From assembly GCF_018128905.1 (NCBI RefSeq), contig NZ_CP063808.1:806001-870000 (forward strand): a stretch of 64,000 nucleotides of DNA, given 5' to 3'. Below the pieces are notes generated by a model that saw only the letters and a program-made list of their open reading frames with translations, did not search any database and was not told the origin of the DNA. A program made the position numbers and the translations under genes. Position 1 is the first letter of the stretch. The number at the start of each line of letters is the position of its first letter. This document shows, one piece after another, positions 9,699 to 20,752 of this stretch. This stretch comes from Streptomyces sp. A2-16. GTDB lineage: Bacteria; Actinomycetota; Actinomycetes; Streptomycetales; Streptomycetaceae.

Positions 9699-9760
9699 CC
9701 CGTGCGTACAGATCGTCGAACAGTCATGTTCAGCGTCTTCACAGGGAGCGAGGGGCGGAC

Positions 9761-10183
9761 GTGCCGGAACCGACCGTCGTCGATGCAACCGTCGTCGATC
9801 CGACCGTCGTCGCGGCGGACTACTTCCAGTCGTACTCGGTCGTCGGACTGCTCGCCGTCGTCGGCGTCCTGTTCGTCGCCGTCGCCTTCGGAGCGGGCCG
9901 TCTGCTGCGACCCGTGGTGCCCACGCCCGAGAAGCTCCTGACGTACGAGTGCGGGGTCGACCCCGTCGGCGAGGGCTGGGCCCACACCCAGGTGCGCTAC
10001 TACGTCTACGCCTTCCTGTACGTCATCTTCGCCGTCGACTCGATCTTCCTGTTCCCGTGGGCGACGGTCTTCGCGGCCCCCGGCTACGGCGCGACGACCC
10101 TCGTCGAGATGTTCATCTTCCTCGGCTTCCTCGCCGTGGGCCTGCTGTACGCGTACAAGAAGGGTGTCCTGGCATGGACGTGA
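9761..10183 (+). CDS. nuoA: NADH-quinone oxidoreductase subunit A
   Basis: A 140-residue membrane subunit with three hydrophobic segments. It has the family signature [17 protein letters not shown] and then [26 protein letters not shown] at 9761 follows GGGAGCGAGGGGCGGAC and removes an unlikely upstream extension. A short [17 protein letters not shown] stretch precedes the first helix. First gene of a ten-gene operon; its stop lies inside nuoB. Confidence 0.92.
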   Translation: MPEPTVVDATVVDPTVVAADYFQSYSVVGLLAVVGVLFVAVAFGAGRLLRPVVPTPEKLLTYECGVDPVGEGWAHTQVRYYVYAFLYVIFAVDSIFLFPWATVFAAPGYGATTLVEMFIFLGFLAVGLLYAYKKGVLAWT

Positions 10184-10893
10184 ACCCCGCGGCCGGCCCC
10201 GCCGCTGCCGGGTCCTCTGCGAGCTCCGCGGCCGACTCCGCCGCCGGGGCTCCGGAGAGCTCCGCCGCCGGGGCCTCTGAGAGCTCCGCCGTCACGGAAC
10301 CGGTCCTGCTGCCGGAGCCGAAACGGCTGGGTGCCCTCGCCCGCCTCGCCCCCGAGCCGATGAAGGTGATCCTCAACTGGGGCCGCCGCTACTCCCTCTG
10401 GGTCTTCAACTTCGGTCTCGCCTGCTGCGCCATCGAGTTCATCGCCGCGTCCATGGCCCGCCACGACTTCATCCGCCTCGGCGTCATCCCCTTCGCCCCG
10501 GGCCCGCGCCAGGCCGACCTGATGGTCGTCTCCGGCACGGTCACGGACAAGATGGCACCGGCCGTGAAGCGCCTGTACGAACAGATGCCGGAACCGAAGT
10601 ACGTCATCTCCTTCGGCGCGTGCAGCAACTGCGGGGGCCCGTACTGGGACTCCTACTCCGTCACCAAGGGCGTCGACCAGATCATCCCCGTCGACGTCTA
10701 CGTCCCCGGCTGCCCGCCCCGGCCCGAGGCGCTCCTCCAGGGAATCCTGAAGCTCCAGGAGAAGATCGCCAGGGAGTCGCTGGGGGAGCGGTACGGGACG
10801 CCCGCGGCCGGCCCGTCGACGGCTGCGCTGCAGAGCGGGCTGGTCAGGCCGCCAGCGCCGACTCCGACTCCGGGTGAGGGGGACGCACGGTGA
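10174..10893 (+). CDS. nuoB: NADH-quinone oxidoreductase subunit B
   Basis: A 239-residue subunit carrying the N2 iron-sulfur cluster next to the quinone site. Ligand cysteines are in [19 protein letters not shown] and VPGCPPRPE. An Ala/Ser-rich N-terminal tail of about 45 residues precedes the conserved core, and a Pro/Thr-rich tail follows it; both are longer than in typical NuoB. It overlaps nuoA by 10 bp and nuoC by 4 bp. Confidence 0.93.
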   Translation: MDVNPAAGPAAAGSSASSAADSAAGAPESSAAGASESSAVTEPVLLPEPKRLGALARLAPEPMKVILNWGRRYSLWVFNFGLACCAIEFIAASMARHDFIRLGVIPFAPGPRQADLMVVSGTVTDKMAPAVKRLYEQMPEPKYVISFGACSNCGGPYWDSYSVTKGVDQIIPVDVYVPGCPPRPEALLQGILKLQEKIARESLGERYGTPAAGPSTAALQSGLVRPPAPTPTPGEGDAR

Positions 10894-12698
10894 CCGCCGT
10901 CGGCTGGCTCCCCGCCCCCGCCGAGGAACTCTTCGGCCCCGAGGCCACCGCCGAGGAGTCCTACGAGGTCCTGACGGTCGACGTCCCGCCCACCAGCTGG
11001 CTCACCGCACTGCGCGTCGCACGCGACGAACTGGGCTGCACCTACTTCGACTGGCTCAGCGCCGTCGACGAACCCGGCACCGGCTTCCGCGTGGCCGCCC
11101 ATGTCGCGGCCCTCTCCCCGGTACGCCGCCTGCTCCTGCGCACGACGGTCTCCCACGAGACCCCGGTGCTGCCCACCGCCGTCGACATCTACGCCGGTGC
11201 CGCCTGGCACGAGCGCGAGACCCACGAGATGTTCGGCGTCACCTTCGAGGGCCACCCCTCCCTGAACCACCTCCTCCTGCCGGAAACCTTCGAGGGCCAC
11301 CCCCTCCGCAAGGACTTCGTCCTGGCCGCCCGCGTCGCCAAGGCCTGGCCCGGCGCCAAGGAACCGGGCGAGTCCGAACACGGCGGCCCCAAGCGCCGCC
11401 AGATGCTCCCCCCAGGAGTCCCCGACCCGAACGAATGGGGTCCCCAGAAGGGCCAGCTCCCCCCAGCCCCCACCCGCCCCTCCCGCACCCCAGGAGAACG
11501 CCCCACCCGCCCCACCACCGACCGCCCCGCCCGCCGGGTGCGTTCGGCGTCGGAGGGGTCGGCGAGTCAGGCGGAGGCGCCGGGGGCCGCGGGGGCGCCT
11601 GGGTCGGCGGGTGCGGCTGGTGTGTCGGGCGCGTCGACTGCGGCCGGGGCTGCGGGAAGCGGCCCGCGTCGGGCGCGTTCGGCGGCGGAGGGGTCGGCGA
11701 GTCAGGCGGAGACGCCGGGGGCCGCGGGGGCACCTGGGGCGGCCGGTGCGGCTGGGGCTGGTCCGCGTCGGGCGCGTTCGGCGGCCGAAGGGTCGGCGAG
11801 TCAGGGGGAGGCGTCTGGGGGCTCGAGTGCGGTCGGGGCTGCGGGAAGCGGCCCGCGTCGTGCTCGTACGGCGGCCGAAGGCTCCGCGAGCCAGACCGCA
11901 CCCGGGGCGGCGGACGGCGCTCCCGTGACCGCGCCGACGGGTGCGCCCCGGCGTGCACGTACCGCTGCTCAGGGCTCCACCAGCCAGACGGCACCGGGAG
12001 CTGCCGGCACCGACGCCGGTTCGGCAGCCCCGGCCGACCGCGCGTCCGAGTCCGAGGCACCGGCGACGGACCTGCCCGCGTCCACGTCGGACGCCTCGGT
12101 GACCAACGCACCCGCCCCCGAGTCGGATGGCCCGGCCTCGGATGCCCCCGAACCGCAGCACCCGCGAGCGGCGGGCGGCGCCCCGAGTGGGCCCCGTCGA
12201 GCACGTACCGCCTCCAGCGGATCCGCGAGCCGGCGTGGCACCGCGACCGACTCCGAGTCGTCGGCCGCAGACGCGAGCGCGAACCCCGAGCAGCCGAAGC
12301 CCCCCACCACCCCTCGCAGCCCGGACGCACCGTGGCACCACGCCCGCCCGGCCTTCGACGACCAGGAACTGAAGCGGCCCCCCACACAAGAGGACACCGG
12401 GGTCCCCGAGAGCCCCTCCTCATCCGGGAGCACCGGGGCCTCCGAACCCCCTTCCTCGTCCAGGGACAGCGAAGCCTCCGAGCGTTATGGGGAGTCCGAG
12501 GAGTCCGAGGAGTCTGCGGAAGCCGACGAGCCCGCGGAGACCGAGGAGCCCGACGTGCGCAAGACCTCCGAGAAGCCCCCGGCTTCGGAGAGCTCCCCGG
12601 CCACCGAGAACTCACCCCCGAACGAGCAGCCCTCGACCCCCGACAAGCACACCCCCGACAACCCCGCCCCCGACAAGCCCGCAGGAGGCCCGCAGTGA
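10890..12698 (+). CDS. nuoC: NADH-quinone oxidoreductase subunit C with very long disordered tail
   Basis: Residues 1 to about 185 are the 30-kDa subunit, with the signature [18 protein letters not shown] followed by a PLRKDF motif. The family usually ends near here. This protein runs on to 602 residues through a Pro/Ala/Ser/Glu-rich tail. The tail contains six imperfect copies of [13 protein letters not shown] and later acidic S/E/P runs; no fold is apparent. It starts with GTG overlapping the nuoB stop, and its own stop overlaps the nuoH start. No NuoD domain is fused to it, and none follows. Confidence 0.9.
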   Translation: MTAVGWLPAPAEELFGPEATAEESYEVLTVDVPPTSWLTALRVARDELGCTYFDWLSAVDEPGTGFRVAAHVAALSPVRRLLLRTTVSHETPVLPTAVDIYAGAAWHERETHEMFGVTFEGHPSLNHLLLPETFEGHPLRKDFVLAARVAKAWPGAKEPGESEHGGPKRRQMLPPGVPDPNEWGPQKGQLPPAPTRPSRTPGERPTRPTTDRPARRVRSASEGSASQAEAPGAAGAPGSAGAAGVSGASTAAGAAGSGPRRARSAAEGSASQAETPGAAGAPGAAGAAGAGPRRARSAAEGSASQGEASGGSSAVGAAGSGPRRARTAAEGSASQTAPGAADGAPVTAPTGAPRRARTAAQGSTSQTAPGAAGTDAGSAAPADRASESEAPATDLPASTSDASVTNAPAPESDGPASDAPEPQHPRAAGGAPSGPRRARTASSGSASRRGTATDSESSAADASANPEQPKPPTTPRSPDAPWHHARPAFDDQELKRPPTQEDTGVPESPSSSGSTGASEPPSSSRDSEASERYGESEESEESAEADEPAETEEPDVRKTSEKPPASESSPATENSPPNEQPSTPDKHTPDNPAPDKPAGGPQ

Positions 12699-13663
12699 AC
12701 GACGCTCTCGACGTCGCCCTGCGACTCCTGATCGTCTTCGTCGTCTTCCTCACCTTCCCCCTGCTCATCGGCCAGACCGAGCACAAGGTGATGGCCCACA
12801 TGCAGGGCCGCCTGGGCCCGATGTACGCAGGCGGCTTCCACGGCTGGGCCCAACTCGTCGCCGACGGCGTGAAGTTCGCCCAGAAAGAAGACGTCGTACC
12901 GGCGGGCGCGGACCGCCGTGTCTTCCAACTCGCCCCCGCTGTCGCCCTCCTGCCCTACCTGCTCGTCCTCCTCGCCATCCCGATCGGCCCCGGCGAGGGC
13001 GCCGTCGGTGAGGTCGTCGACGCCGGCGTGTTCTTCGTGCTCGCCGTGATGGGCGTGGGCGTCCTTGGTTCCCTCATGGCCGGCTGGGCCTCCGCCAACA
13101 AGTTCTCCCTCCTCGGCGGCCTCCGCACCGCCGCACAGCTCCTCGCCTACGAGCTCCCGATGCTCCTCACCGCCGCCTCGGTGGCGATGGCGGCCGGAAC
13201 CGTCTCCCTCCCCGGCATCCTCGACGCCTTCCAGTGGTGGTGGCTGCCCTGGCAGATCGTCGGCGCGATCGTCTTCTTCGTCGCCGGCCTCGCCGAACTC
13301 CAACGCCCTCCCTTCGACATGCCGGTAGCCGACTCGGAGATCATCTTCGGCGCCTACACCGAGTACACCGGCCTGCGCTTCGCCCTCTTCCTCCTCGCCG
13401 AGTACGCCGGAATCGTCGTCCTGTGCGGCCTGACCACCGTCCTCTTCCTGGGCGGCTGGCACGGCCCCTGGGGCGCGGACGGTCTCGGCTGGGTCTGGAC
13501 CCTCCTGAAGGCGGCCCTGCTCGCCTTCGTCGTCATCTGGCTCCGCGTGACCTACCCCCGCCTGCGCGAGGACCAGCTCCAGAAACTCTCCTGGACCCTC
13601 CTCGTCCCCCTCTCCCTCGCACAGATCGCCCTCACCGGCATCGTCAAGGTGGTGATCCAGTAA
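12695..13663 (+). CDS. nuoH: NADH-quinone oxidoreductase subunit H
   Basis: A 322-residue polytopic subunit that forms the quinone channel at the membrane interface. Family motifs are [36 protein letters not shown] and the acidic loop [23 protein letters not shown] at 12695 has AGGAGG upstream and overlaps the nuoC stop by 4 bp. Confidence 0.94.
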   Translation: MNDALDVALRLLIVFVVFLTFPLLIGQTEHKVMAHMQGRLGPMYAGGFHGWAQLVADGVKFAQKEDVVPAGADRRVFQLAPAVALLPYLLVLLAIPIGPGEGAVGEVVDAGVFFVLAVMGVGVLGSLMAGWASANKFSLLGGLRTAAQLLAYELPMLLTAASVAMAAGTVSLPGILDAFQWWWLPWQIVGAIVFFVAGLAELQRPPFDMPVADSEIIFGAYTEYTGLRFALFLLAEYAGIVVLCGLTTVLFLGGWHGPWGADGLGWVWTLLKAALLAFVVIWLRVTYPRLREDQLQKLSWTLLVPLSLAQIALTGIVKVVIQ

Positions 13664-13665
13664 CC

Positions 13666-14235
13666 ATGGCCCCCATTCCCGGCTCGGGCCTGGCCAAGGG
13701 CCTGGCCGTCACCCTGCGCACGATGACGAAGAAGACCGTCACCGAGCAGTACCCGGACACCCAGCCCGACCTCCCGCCCCGCACCCGCGGGGTGATCGGC
13801 CTGTTCGAGGAGAACTGCACGGTCTGCATGCTGTGCGCCCGTGAGTGCCCCGACTGGTGCATCTACATCGACTCCCACAAGGAGACGGTCCCGGCGGCGA
13901 CCCCCGGCGGCCGCGAGCGCAGCCGCAACGTCCTCGACCGCTTCGCCATCGACTTCTCCCTCTGCATGTACTGCGGTATCTGCATCGAGGTGTGTCCTTT
14001 CGACGCCCTGTTCTGGTCCCCGGAGTTCGAGTACGCCGAGACCGACATCCGTGACCTCACCCACGAGCGGGACAAGCTCCGCGAGTGGATGTGGACCGTC
14101 CCGGCCCCACCGGCTCTGGACCCCGGTGCCGAGGAACCGAAGGAGATCGCCACCGCCCGCAAGACCGCCGAGAAGCTGGCTGCGGCTCAGGCGGAGCCGA
14201 TCACGCCGGCTGGCCCTGAGGGGGAAGAGTCGTGA
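13666..14235 (+). CDS. nuoI: NADH-quinone oxidoreductase subunit I
   Basis: An 8Fe ferredoxin-type subunit of 189 residues. Two complete [4Fe-4S] motifs are visible: [12 protein letters not shown] and [12 protein letters not shown]. It passes electrons towards N2 in NuoB. The Ala/Glu-rich C-terminus is typical of actinobacterial copies. It starts two bases after the nuoH stop. As the NADH-accepting subunits are missing here, a ferredoxin-type partner is plausible. Confidence 0.94.
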   Translation: MAPIPGSGLAKGLAVTLRTMTKKTVTEQYPDTQPDLPPRTRGVIGLFEENCTVCMLCARECPDWCIYIDSHKETVPAATPGGRERSRNVLDRFAIDFSLCMYCGICIEVCPFDALFWSPEFEYAETDIRDLTHERDKLREWMWTVPAPPALDPGAEEPKEIATARKTAEKLAAAQAEPITPAGPEGEES

Positions 14236-14978
14236 CCCTCGCTCAGGAGGCGCACGGCTTCCTCTCCCCGACCGGCGTCGAGGTCGCCTTCCTCCTCGTC
14301 GGCCTGGTCACCTTCGGTGCCGCGATCGTCACCGTCACCACCAAGCAGCTGGTGCACGCCGCTCTGTGGCTGGTGGTGGCCCTCGGTGGCCTCGCCGTCG
14401 AATACCTCCTGCTCACCGCCGAGTTCATCGCCTGGGTGCAGGTCCTCATCTACGTGGGCTCCGTCGTCGTCCTCCTTCTGTTCGGTCTGATGCTCACCAG
14501 GGCCCCCATCGGCCGCTCCCCGGACGCCGACTCCGGCAACCGCTGGGCCGCCCTGGTGGTGGCCCTCGCCGCGGCGGCCGCTCTGGTCTGGGTGGTCGCC
14601 GACGCCTTCCGCACCACCTGGATCGACCTGGACGGCCCCGCCGCCGGCTCCACCGAGGCCACCGGCGCGAGCCTCTTCCAGAACTGGGTCCTCCCCTTCG
14701 AGGCCCTCTCCGTCCTGCTCCTCGCGGCACTGGTCGGCGCGATCGTCCTGTCCCGCAAGGCGAAGGCGGAGTCGGGTTCTCCCCCTGTGAACTCCCGAGC
14801 CGCGACCGGTGGTTCCCCATCCGTCCCTGATTCCCGTAATCACACGATCAGGCGAAATGATCCGATTGCGGGAACTGGGTCGGCCAAGGGAACCGAGCAG
14901 GACAAGAGAACCGAGCAGGACAAGGGAACCAAGTCGGCCAGGGAATCCGAGTCGACCGAGCAGGAAGGCGCCCGCTGA
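14232..14978 (+). CDS. nuoJ: NADH-quinone oxidoreductase subunit J
   Basis: A 248-residue subunit with five predicted membrane helices, including [19 protein letters not shown] and the conserved [20 protein letters not shown]. The last 70 residues are a charged, low-complexity cytoplasmic tail with [17 protein letters not shown] repeats, longer than in most bacteria. GTG start overlaps nuoI by 4 bp. Confidence 0.92.
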   Translation: MTLAQEAHGFLSPTGVEVAFLLVGLVTFGAAIVTVTTKQLVHAALWLVVALGGLAVEYLLLTAEFIAWVQVLIYVGSVVVLLLFGLMLTRAPIGRSPDADSGNRWAALVVALAAAAALVWVVADAFRTTWIDLDGPAAGSTEATGASLFQNWVLPFEALSVLLLAALVGAIVLSRKAKAESGSPPVNSRAATGGSPSVPDSRNHTIRRNDPIAGTGSAKGTEQDKRTEQDKGTKSARESESTEQEGAR

Positions 14979-15385
14979 TGCACCTCGCCTATCCCGCCGT
15001 ACTCTCCGCTCTCCTCTTCTGCACCGGCCTCTACGGTGTCCTCGCCCGCCGCAACGCGATCCTCGTCCTCATGTCGGTCGAGCTGATGCTCAACGCCGTC
15101 AACCTGAACCTGGTCGCCTTCGACGTCTGGCTCAGCAAGACCGCCGAGGAGACCCTGCACTCCGGCCAGGCCCTGACCCTGTTCACCATCGCCATCGCCG
15201 CCGCCGAGATCGGCATCGGCCTGGCGATCGTCCTCGCCGTCCACCGCAACCGCGGCACCGCCGACATCGACAAGCTCCGCGACACGGCCGAGGGCCACGA
15301 ACCCGACGCCTCCGACGACGAAGCCCGCACGGCCGAGCAGGCCGCGGAATCCGGGCGGACCGGGAAGGCTGAGGCCACCGCGTGA
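14978..15385 (+). CDS. nuoK: NADH-quinone oxidoreductase subunit K
   Basis: A 135-residue subunit with three helices. The conserved [20 protein letters not shown] segment carries the membrane Glu used in proton translocation, and a second is in [13 protein letters not shown]. It begins one base inside the nuoJ stop (TGATG) and ends in an acidic tail overlapping nuoL. Confidence 0.94.
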   Translation: MHLAYPAVLSALLFCTGLYGVLARRNAILVLMSVELMLNAVNLNLVAFDVWLSKTAEETLHSGQALTLFTIAIAAAEIGIGLAIVLAVHRNRGTADIDKLRDTAEGHEPDASDDEARTAEQAAESGRTGKAEATA

Positions 15386-17376
15386 CCACGACCACCCTCG
15401 CCGTCCTCGTCCCCCTCCTTCCCTTCCTGGGCGCCGCCGCCGGCCTGCTCCTCGGCCGCACGGCTCCCGGCTTCGTCCGCCCGCTCGCCGTCCTGCCGCC
15501 CCTGGCCGCCCTCGCGCTCGCCGCGGTGGTGGCCGTACGCCAGGGCGGCGACCAGACGGTGAACGCCGCCACCGAACTCACCCCGACCGGCTCGGTCCCG
15601 ATCGAACTCGCCCTGCACATCGACGGCTTCGCCGCCCTCGTCGCCGTCCTGGTCGCCTTCGTCGCCACCTGCGTGCAGATCTACTCGACGGGCTACCTGC
15701 GCGACGACCCGCGCTACCCCTCGTACGCCGCCCTGGTCTCCCTCTTCACCTCCGCGATGCTGCTCGTCGTCTACTCCGGCGACCTGATCGTGCTGCTGGT
15801 CGGCTGGGAGATCATGGGTATCTGCTCGTACTTCCTGGTCGGCCACTACTGGGAGACCCCGGAGGCCCGCGCCGCCTCCCTCAAGGCCTTCCTGGTGACC
15901 AAGCTCGGTGACGTCCCCTTCCTGATCGGCCTGTTCGCGCTGGCCACCGACGCAGGGTCCTTCCGGATCACGCAGGTCCTCGACGCCGTCGCGCACGGCC
16001 GACTCGAGCACCCGACCCTGATCGCCCTGCTCCTCCTCGCGGGCGTGGCGGGCAAGTCGGCGCAGTTCCCGCTGCACACCTGGCTTCCCGACGCGATGGC
16101 GGGCCCCACCCCCGTCTCCGCGCTGATCCACGCCGCGACGATGGTCGCCGCCGGTGTCTACTTCATCGCCCGTCTCCTCCCGGTCTTCGAGGCCTCCCAG
16201 GCCGCGATGGTGGTCCTCGCCGTCATGGCCGCCGTCACGATGCTCGGCTCCGGTCTCGCCGCTCTCGCCCAGGACGACATCAAGCGAGTCCTCGCCTACT
16301 CGACGATCGGGCAGCTCGGCTACATGACCGGTGCCCTCGCCGTCGGCGACCGCGGTGCCGCCGTCTTCCACCTCCTGTCCCACGGCGCCTTCAAGGCGCT
16401 GCTGTTCCTCGCGGCCGGCGTGATCATCCACGCCGCCGGCACCAACTCACTGGCCGCCATGTCCCGGATGAAGGACCTGCGCGCCCGGGTCCCCGACGCC
16501 TACTGGACGATGACCGTGGCGCTCCTCGCGCTCGCCGCGATCCCGCCCTTCAGCGGCTTCTTCTCCAAGGAGTCCGTCCTCGGCGCCGCCGAGCACGTCG
16601 CCACCGGCCACACCGAGCACGCTCCCGGTGCCGCGGGCTGGATCACCCTGGTCGCCGGCCTCCTCACCGCCCTGCTGACGGCCGCGTACGCGACCCGTCT
16701 GTGGCTGCTGGCCTTCTACGGGCGGGGCGTCGAAGCGCCCGACCACGGCCGCCAGCCGCTGACGATGACTGTGGTGCTGTGGGTCCTCGCGGCCCCCTCC
16801 CTGGCCCTCGGCGCGTTCGCCTACCGCGTGCTGCCCGACTGGTTCGACGGCCGCGACCTCACCCCGACCCTCACCACCTCCGTCACCGGCACGGGCGTGG
16901 CCCTGATCGGCGGCATCGTCACCTACGCCGCCTGGCGGCACACCAGGGCGGTCGCGGCCCGGGTCCCGCTCGGCGCGGTCGCCGCCCACCCCGAGGGCGA
17001 CGCCGGACTCGTCGAGGCCGAGGCCATCGCCAGCCACGAGCCCGCGTACGGAGACGTGGCACAGGCGCCCGACCCCGCGGACCCCGGACGGCTGCTGCTC
17101 GGCCCCCTGCACCGCCACGCGGCCGTCGGCTTCCACCTGGACGCCCTGTACGCCGCCCTCTTCGTCCGCCCGGTCCAGGCCGGAGCCACCCTCGTCCGGT
17201 TCCTGGACCGCGAGGTCGTCGAGACCTATGTACGCGGCGCGGGCGCACTGCCCCGCTGGCTCGGCACCGCCGTACGACGCGCCCAGACCGGAAATCTCCA
17301 GACCTATGTGAGCGCGCTGCTCGCCGGCACCGTCGTCCTCGCGGTCGCCGTCGTCCTCGTCGCCACGGGAGCGTGA
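15382..17376 (+). CDS. nuoL: NADH-quinone oxidoreductase subunit L
   Basis: A 664-residue antiporter-like proton-pumping subunit with about 15 helices. Characteristic segments are [51 protein letters not shown] (helices 7-8) and [18 protein letters not shown]. The C-terminus includes the lateral-helix region. GTG start overlaps nuoK by 4 bp. Confidence 0.95.
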   Translation: MTTTTLAVLVPLLPFLGAAAGLLLGRTAPGFVRPLAVLPPLAALALAAVVAVRQGGDQTVNAATELTPTGSVPIELALHIDGFAALVAVLVAFVATCVQIYSTGYLRDDPRYPSYAALVSLFTSAMLLVVYSGDLIVLLVGWEIMGICSYFLVGHYWETPEARAASLKAFLVTKLGDVPFLIGLFALATDAGSFRITQVLDAVAHGRLEHPTLIALLLLAGVAGKSAQFPLHTWLPDAMAGPTPVSALIHAATMVAAGVYFIARLLPVFEASQAAMVVLAVMAAVTMLGSGLAALAQDDIKRVLAYSTIGQLGYMTGALAVGDRGAAVFHLLSHGAFKALLFLAAGVIIHAAGTNSLAAMSRMKDLRARVPDAYWTMTVALLALAAIPPFSGFFSKESVLGAAEHVATGHTEHAPGAAGWITLVAGLLTALLTAAYATRLWLLAFYGRGVEAPDHGRQPLTMTVVLWVLAAPSLALGAFAYRVLPDWFDGRDLTPTLTTSVTGTGVALIGGIVTYAAWRHTRAVAARVPLGAVAAHPEGDAGLVEAEAIASHEPAYGDVAQAPDPADPGRLLLGPLHRHAAVGFHLDALYAALFVRPVQAGATLVRFLDREVVETYVRGAGALPRWLGTAVRRAQTGNLQTYVSALLAGTVVLAVAVVLVATGA

Positions 17377-17382
17377 GCAGGC

Positions 17383-18957
17383 GTGATCGATATCAACGAG
17401 TCCGTGATGCAGTTCCTTCTGGCATTGATCGTGGCCGGACCGCTTCTCGGCGCCGTCACAGCCCTGCTGCCGGCCCCGCCCGGACTGAAGGGGAAGTCAC
17501 CCGACCAGGCCGTGCTGCGGCACGGTGTGACGGTCACGGGCGTGATCCTCATGGCCGCGATCGTCCTCGCGCTCGGCTTCGACCACGACCATCCCTCGAA
17601 GATGCAGGCCACGACCGACATCAGCTGGATCCCCGCACTCGACGTGCGCATCCACCTCGGCATCGACGGCATCTCCCTCCCCCTTCTGGTCCTGACCGCG
17701 CTGCTGACCTTCCTCTGCGCGCTCTACTCGTACTTCAAGATGCCTGCGGGCCCGACCCCGAAAGCCTTCGTCGCGCTGCTGCTCGTCCTCGAGTCCGGCA
17801 CCCTCGCGACCTTCGCCGTCCTCGATCTGCTGCTGTTCTTCCTCGCGTTCGAGATGGTGCTCATCCCGATGTACTTCCTCATCGCCCGCTGGGGCGGCGC
17901 GGAGCGCCAGGCCGCCGCCTGGCGTTTCATCCTCTACACACTGCTCGGCTCGGTCGTCATGCTGCTCGGCCTGCTCCTGATCGGGATCAAGGCGGGCACA
18001 TTCGACATGGTGGCACTCGCCACTGACAACGGCCGGTCGCTGACCACATCCGTGCAGGTCATCGCCGTTCTGGCGGTCGGGATCGGGCTCGCGGTCAAGA
18101 CCCCGATGTGGCCGCTGCACAGCTGGCTGCCCGACGCCCACACCGCCGCGCCGACCGTCGGCTCGGTCCTGCTCGCGGGCGTCCTGCTGAAGATGGGTAC
18201 GTACGGGTTCGTCCGTATTCTGCTGCCGATCGCGCCCGACGGCTTCCGCGACTTCGCGCCCTACCTCGCCGCCTTCGCCGTCGTCGGGATCATCTACGGA
18301 TCCCTGGCCTGCCTCGCCCTGGCCAAGCGGGGCGCGAAGGGCGATCTCAAGCGCCTCATCGCCTACTCCTCCGTCGGCCACATGGGCTTCGTCCTGCTCG
18401 GCATCGCCACCATGACCCCGACCGGCGTGAACGGCGCACTGTTCGCCAACATCGCCCACGGCCTCATCACCGGCCTCCTGTTCTTCCTCGTCGGCGCACT
18501 CAAGGACCGCACGGGCACCACCGACCTCGACACCCTCGCCGAGGAGACCGGCGCCGCCCTGTACGGCAAGGCCCCGCGCCTCGGCGGCCTCCTGGCCTTC
18601 GGAGCGGTCGCGTCGCTCGGACTGCCCGGCCTCGCCGGATTCTGGGGCGAGATGCTGGCGCTGTTCGGCGCCTTCAAGCCCGCCGAGGACCTCAGCCGCC
18701 CCGCCTTCCTCACCTTCATGGCGATCGGCGCGTTCGGCACCCTTCTCACGGCCGCGTACATGCTCGTCGTGGTCCGCCGCGTCTGCATGGGCTCCGTGGC
18801 CCAGGACGCCCCGCGGCTCGCCGACGTCCACACGTACGAGTTCGCGGCCTGGACGCCGCTCGTCGCCCTCACCGTCGTGGCGGGCCTGTGGCCGAAGGCT
18901 CTCCTCGGCCTCACCGACCCGGCCGTCCAGCAGCTCCTCGCAGGAGGCACCCGATGA
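17383..18957 (+). CDS. nuoM: NADH-quinone oxidoreductase subunit M
   Basis: A 524-residue antiporter-like subunit. It contains FEMVLIPMYFLIARWGG with the key membrane Glu, PMWPLHSWLPDAHTAAPTVGSVLLAGVLLKMGTYG and DLKRLIAYSSVGHMGF. It starts six bases after the nuoL stop and overlaps nuoN by 4 bp. Confidence 0.95.
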   Translation: MIDINESVMQFLLALIVAGPLLGAVTALLPAPPGLKGKSPDQAVLRHGVTVTGVILMAAIVLALGFDHDHPSKMQATTDISWIPALDVRIHLGIDGISLPLLVLTALLTFLCALYSYFKMPAGPTPKAFVALLLVLESGTLATFAVLDLLLFFLAFEMVLIPMYFLIARWGGAERQAAAWRFILYTLLGSVVMLLGLLLIGIKAGTFDMVALATDNGRSLTTSVQVIAVLAVGIGLAVKTPMWPLHSWLPDAHTAAPTVGSVLLAGVLLKMGTYGFVRILLPIAPDGFRDFAPYLAAFAVVGIIYGSLACLALAKRGAKGDLKRLIAYSSVGHMGFVLLGIATMTPTGVNGALFANIAHGLITGLLFFLVGALKDRTGTTDLDTLAEETGAALYGKAPRLGGLLAFGAVASLGLPGLAGFWGEMLALFGAFKPAEDLSRPAFLTFMAIGAFGTLLTAAYMLVVVRRVCMGSVAQDAPRLADVHTYEFAAWTPLVALTVVAGLWPKALLGLTDPAVQQLLAGGTR

Positions 18958-20537
18958 GCACCCTGGCCGCCATGGCCCAGTCAATGGCTTCGCCGACCGC
19001 GCCACTGGCTTCGCCGGCCGATCCGCCGGCCGCGACGGCCGCGAACCTGGTCCAGTCGGTCGACTGGCTCGCCATCGCACCGCCGACCCTCGCGGCTGTC
19101 GTCGGTCTCGGCGTCCTCGTCGCCGACCTGTTCGTCGACCGGCACAAGAAGGCCCTGCTCGGCTGGATCTCCGTCGCAGGTCTGGCCGCCTCCGCGCTCC
19201 TGCTGCTGCCCCTCCTGGACGGCGACCGCAGCACCTTCTGCCTGACCGGGGACGCCGACGCCTGCAGCTACACCGCCGACCGCTTCACGCTCGTCATCCA
19301 GTTCCTCGTCCTGGGCGGCGCTCTCCTGGCGGCCCTCCTGTCGGTCACCACCCTCAAGGACGCCGACAAGAGGATCCCCGAAGGGGAGTACTGGTTCCTG
19401 CTGCTCTCGTCAGCCGCCGGCGCCGCGCTCCTGCCGGCCTCCCGCGACCTGGCGACCCTGATCGTCGCCCTGGAAGTCGCCTCCCTGCCCGCCTTCGCCC
19501 TCGTCGGCATCCGGCACGGCGACAGGAAGTCCTCCGAAGCGGCCCTGAAGTTCTTCCTGTCGTCGGTCACCGCGACCGCGGTCAGCCTCATGGGCATCAG
19601 CTTCGTGTACGCCTCCACGGGCACCCTCTACCTCACCCAGGTCGCCGACCGCATCCAGCACGTCGACGGACAGCTCCACACCCTCGCCCAGACCGGAGTC
19701 GTCCTCACCCTCGTCGGCTTCGCCTTCAAGACAGCCGCCGTGCCCTTCCACTTCTGGGTGCCCGACACCTACGCAGGGGCGCCCCTCCCGATCGCCGCCT
19801 ACTTGTCGGTCGTCGGCAAGGCGGTCGGCTTCTCCGGCCTGATCCTGATCACCGTCGTGGCCCTGCCGTCGTACGCCGACGTCTGGGGCCCGGCGCTCGC
19901 CGCGCTGGCCGCGCTCACCATGACCGTCGGCAACGTCGGCGCCCTCCGGCAGCAGGCCACGCGCGCGTACAGCGCCGTACGGCTGCTCGCCTGGTCCTCC
20001 GTGGGCCAGGCCGGCTACCTCCTCGTCCCGATCGCCGCCGCCGCGTACTCCGACGACGCCGAGCGCTCCGTCGGCTCCACCGTCGCCTACGCCCTCATGT
20101 ACGCCGCCGTGAACCTCGGCGCCTTCGCGGTGGCCGCCCTGGTGGGTCGTACGAAGGCAGCGAACCGCATCACCGACTACCGAGGCCTCTACGCGACCAA
20201 CCCGCTCGCCGCTCTCCTCCTGGCCTTCTTCCTGCTCTGCCTGGCGGGACTGCCGCCGGGCATCATCGGCCTGTTCGCCAAGGTCACCGTCTTCTCGGCG
20301 GCCGTGGACGCGGGCCTCGGCTGGCTCGCCGTGGTCATGGCCGTCAACGTCGTGATCGCGCTGTTCTACTACCTCCAGTGGACGACGCTGCTGTTCCGGG
20401 CCCCGGAGGGCGAACCCGCCGGCCACCGCGTCCCCGCCCCCCTCACCGCCGCGCTCGCCCTGACCGGCGTCCTCGGCGTCGCCCTCTCGGGCGCACCCCA
20501 ACTGGTGCTGCGCTTCGCCGACACCGGACTCTTCTGA
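18954..20537 (+). CDS. nuoN: NADH-quinone oxidoreductase subunit N
   Basis: A 527-residue antiporter-like subunit that ends the operon. Signatures are LEVASLPAFALVGI, KTAAVPFHFWVPDTYAGAP and AYSAVRLLAWSSVGQAGYLL. ATG at 18954 overlaps the nuoM stop. The following 215 bp before htpX contain no gene and no clear terminator hairpin. Confidence 0.95.
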   Translation: MSTLAAMAQSMASPTAPLASPADPPAATAANLVQSVDWLAIAPPTLAAVVGLGVLVADLFVDRHKKALLGWISVAGLAASALLLLPLLDGDRSTFCLTGDADACSYTADRFTLVIQFLVLGGALLAALLSVTTLKDADKRIPEGEYWFLLLSSAAGAALLPASRDLATLIVALEVASLPAFALVGIRHGDRKSSEAALKFFLSSVTATAVSLMGISFVYASTGTLYLTQVADRIQHVDGQLHTLAQTGVVLTLVGFAFKTAAVPFHFWVPDTYAGAPLPIAAYLSVVGKAVGFSGLILITVVALPSYADVWGPALAALAALTMTVGNVGALRQQATRAYSAVRLLAWSSVGQAGYLLVPIAAAAYSDDAERSVGSTVAYALMYAAVNLGAFAVAALVGRTKAANRITDYRGLYATNPLAALLLAFFLLCLAGLPPGIIGLFAKVTVFSAAVDAGLGWLAVVMAVNVVIALFYYLQWTTLLFRAPEGEPAGHRVPAPLTAALALTGVLGVALSGAPQLVLRFADTGLF

Positions 20538-20752
20538 ACCGGCGACCTGCCGAACCTGAACCGCCCCTCCTGGGCCGTCACCCGGACGGCCCACCTGGGC
20601 CTCCGTGCGCACAAGGGAACTAGTGGCCCTCGCCTGGCGTTGAGCAAGACGGGAAGGTCCACTGGACGTGACACCACGGACCGGTGGCATCGGAAGACAT
20701 CGGAGACCAGCAAGCAAAGGGTTCCCCTGCTGCACCACTTGGAGGGCGTACC

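Noticed and set aside
10698..12389. Long minus-strand frame opposite nuoC
   Set aside because: It mirrors the repetitive tail of NuoC, has no family signature and would run against a coupled operon.
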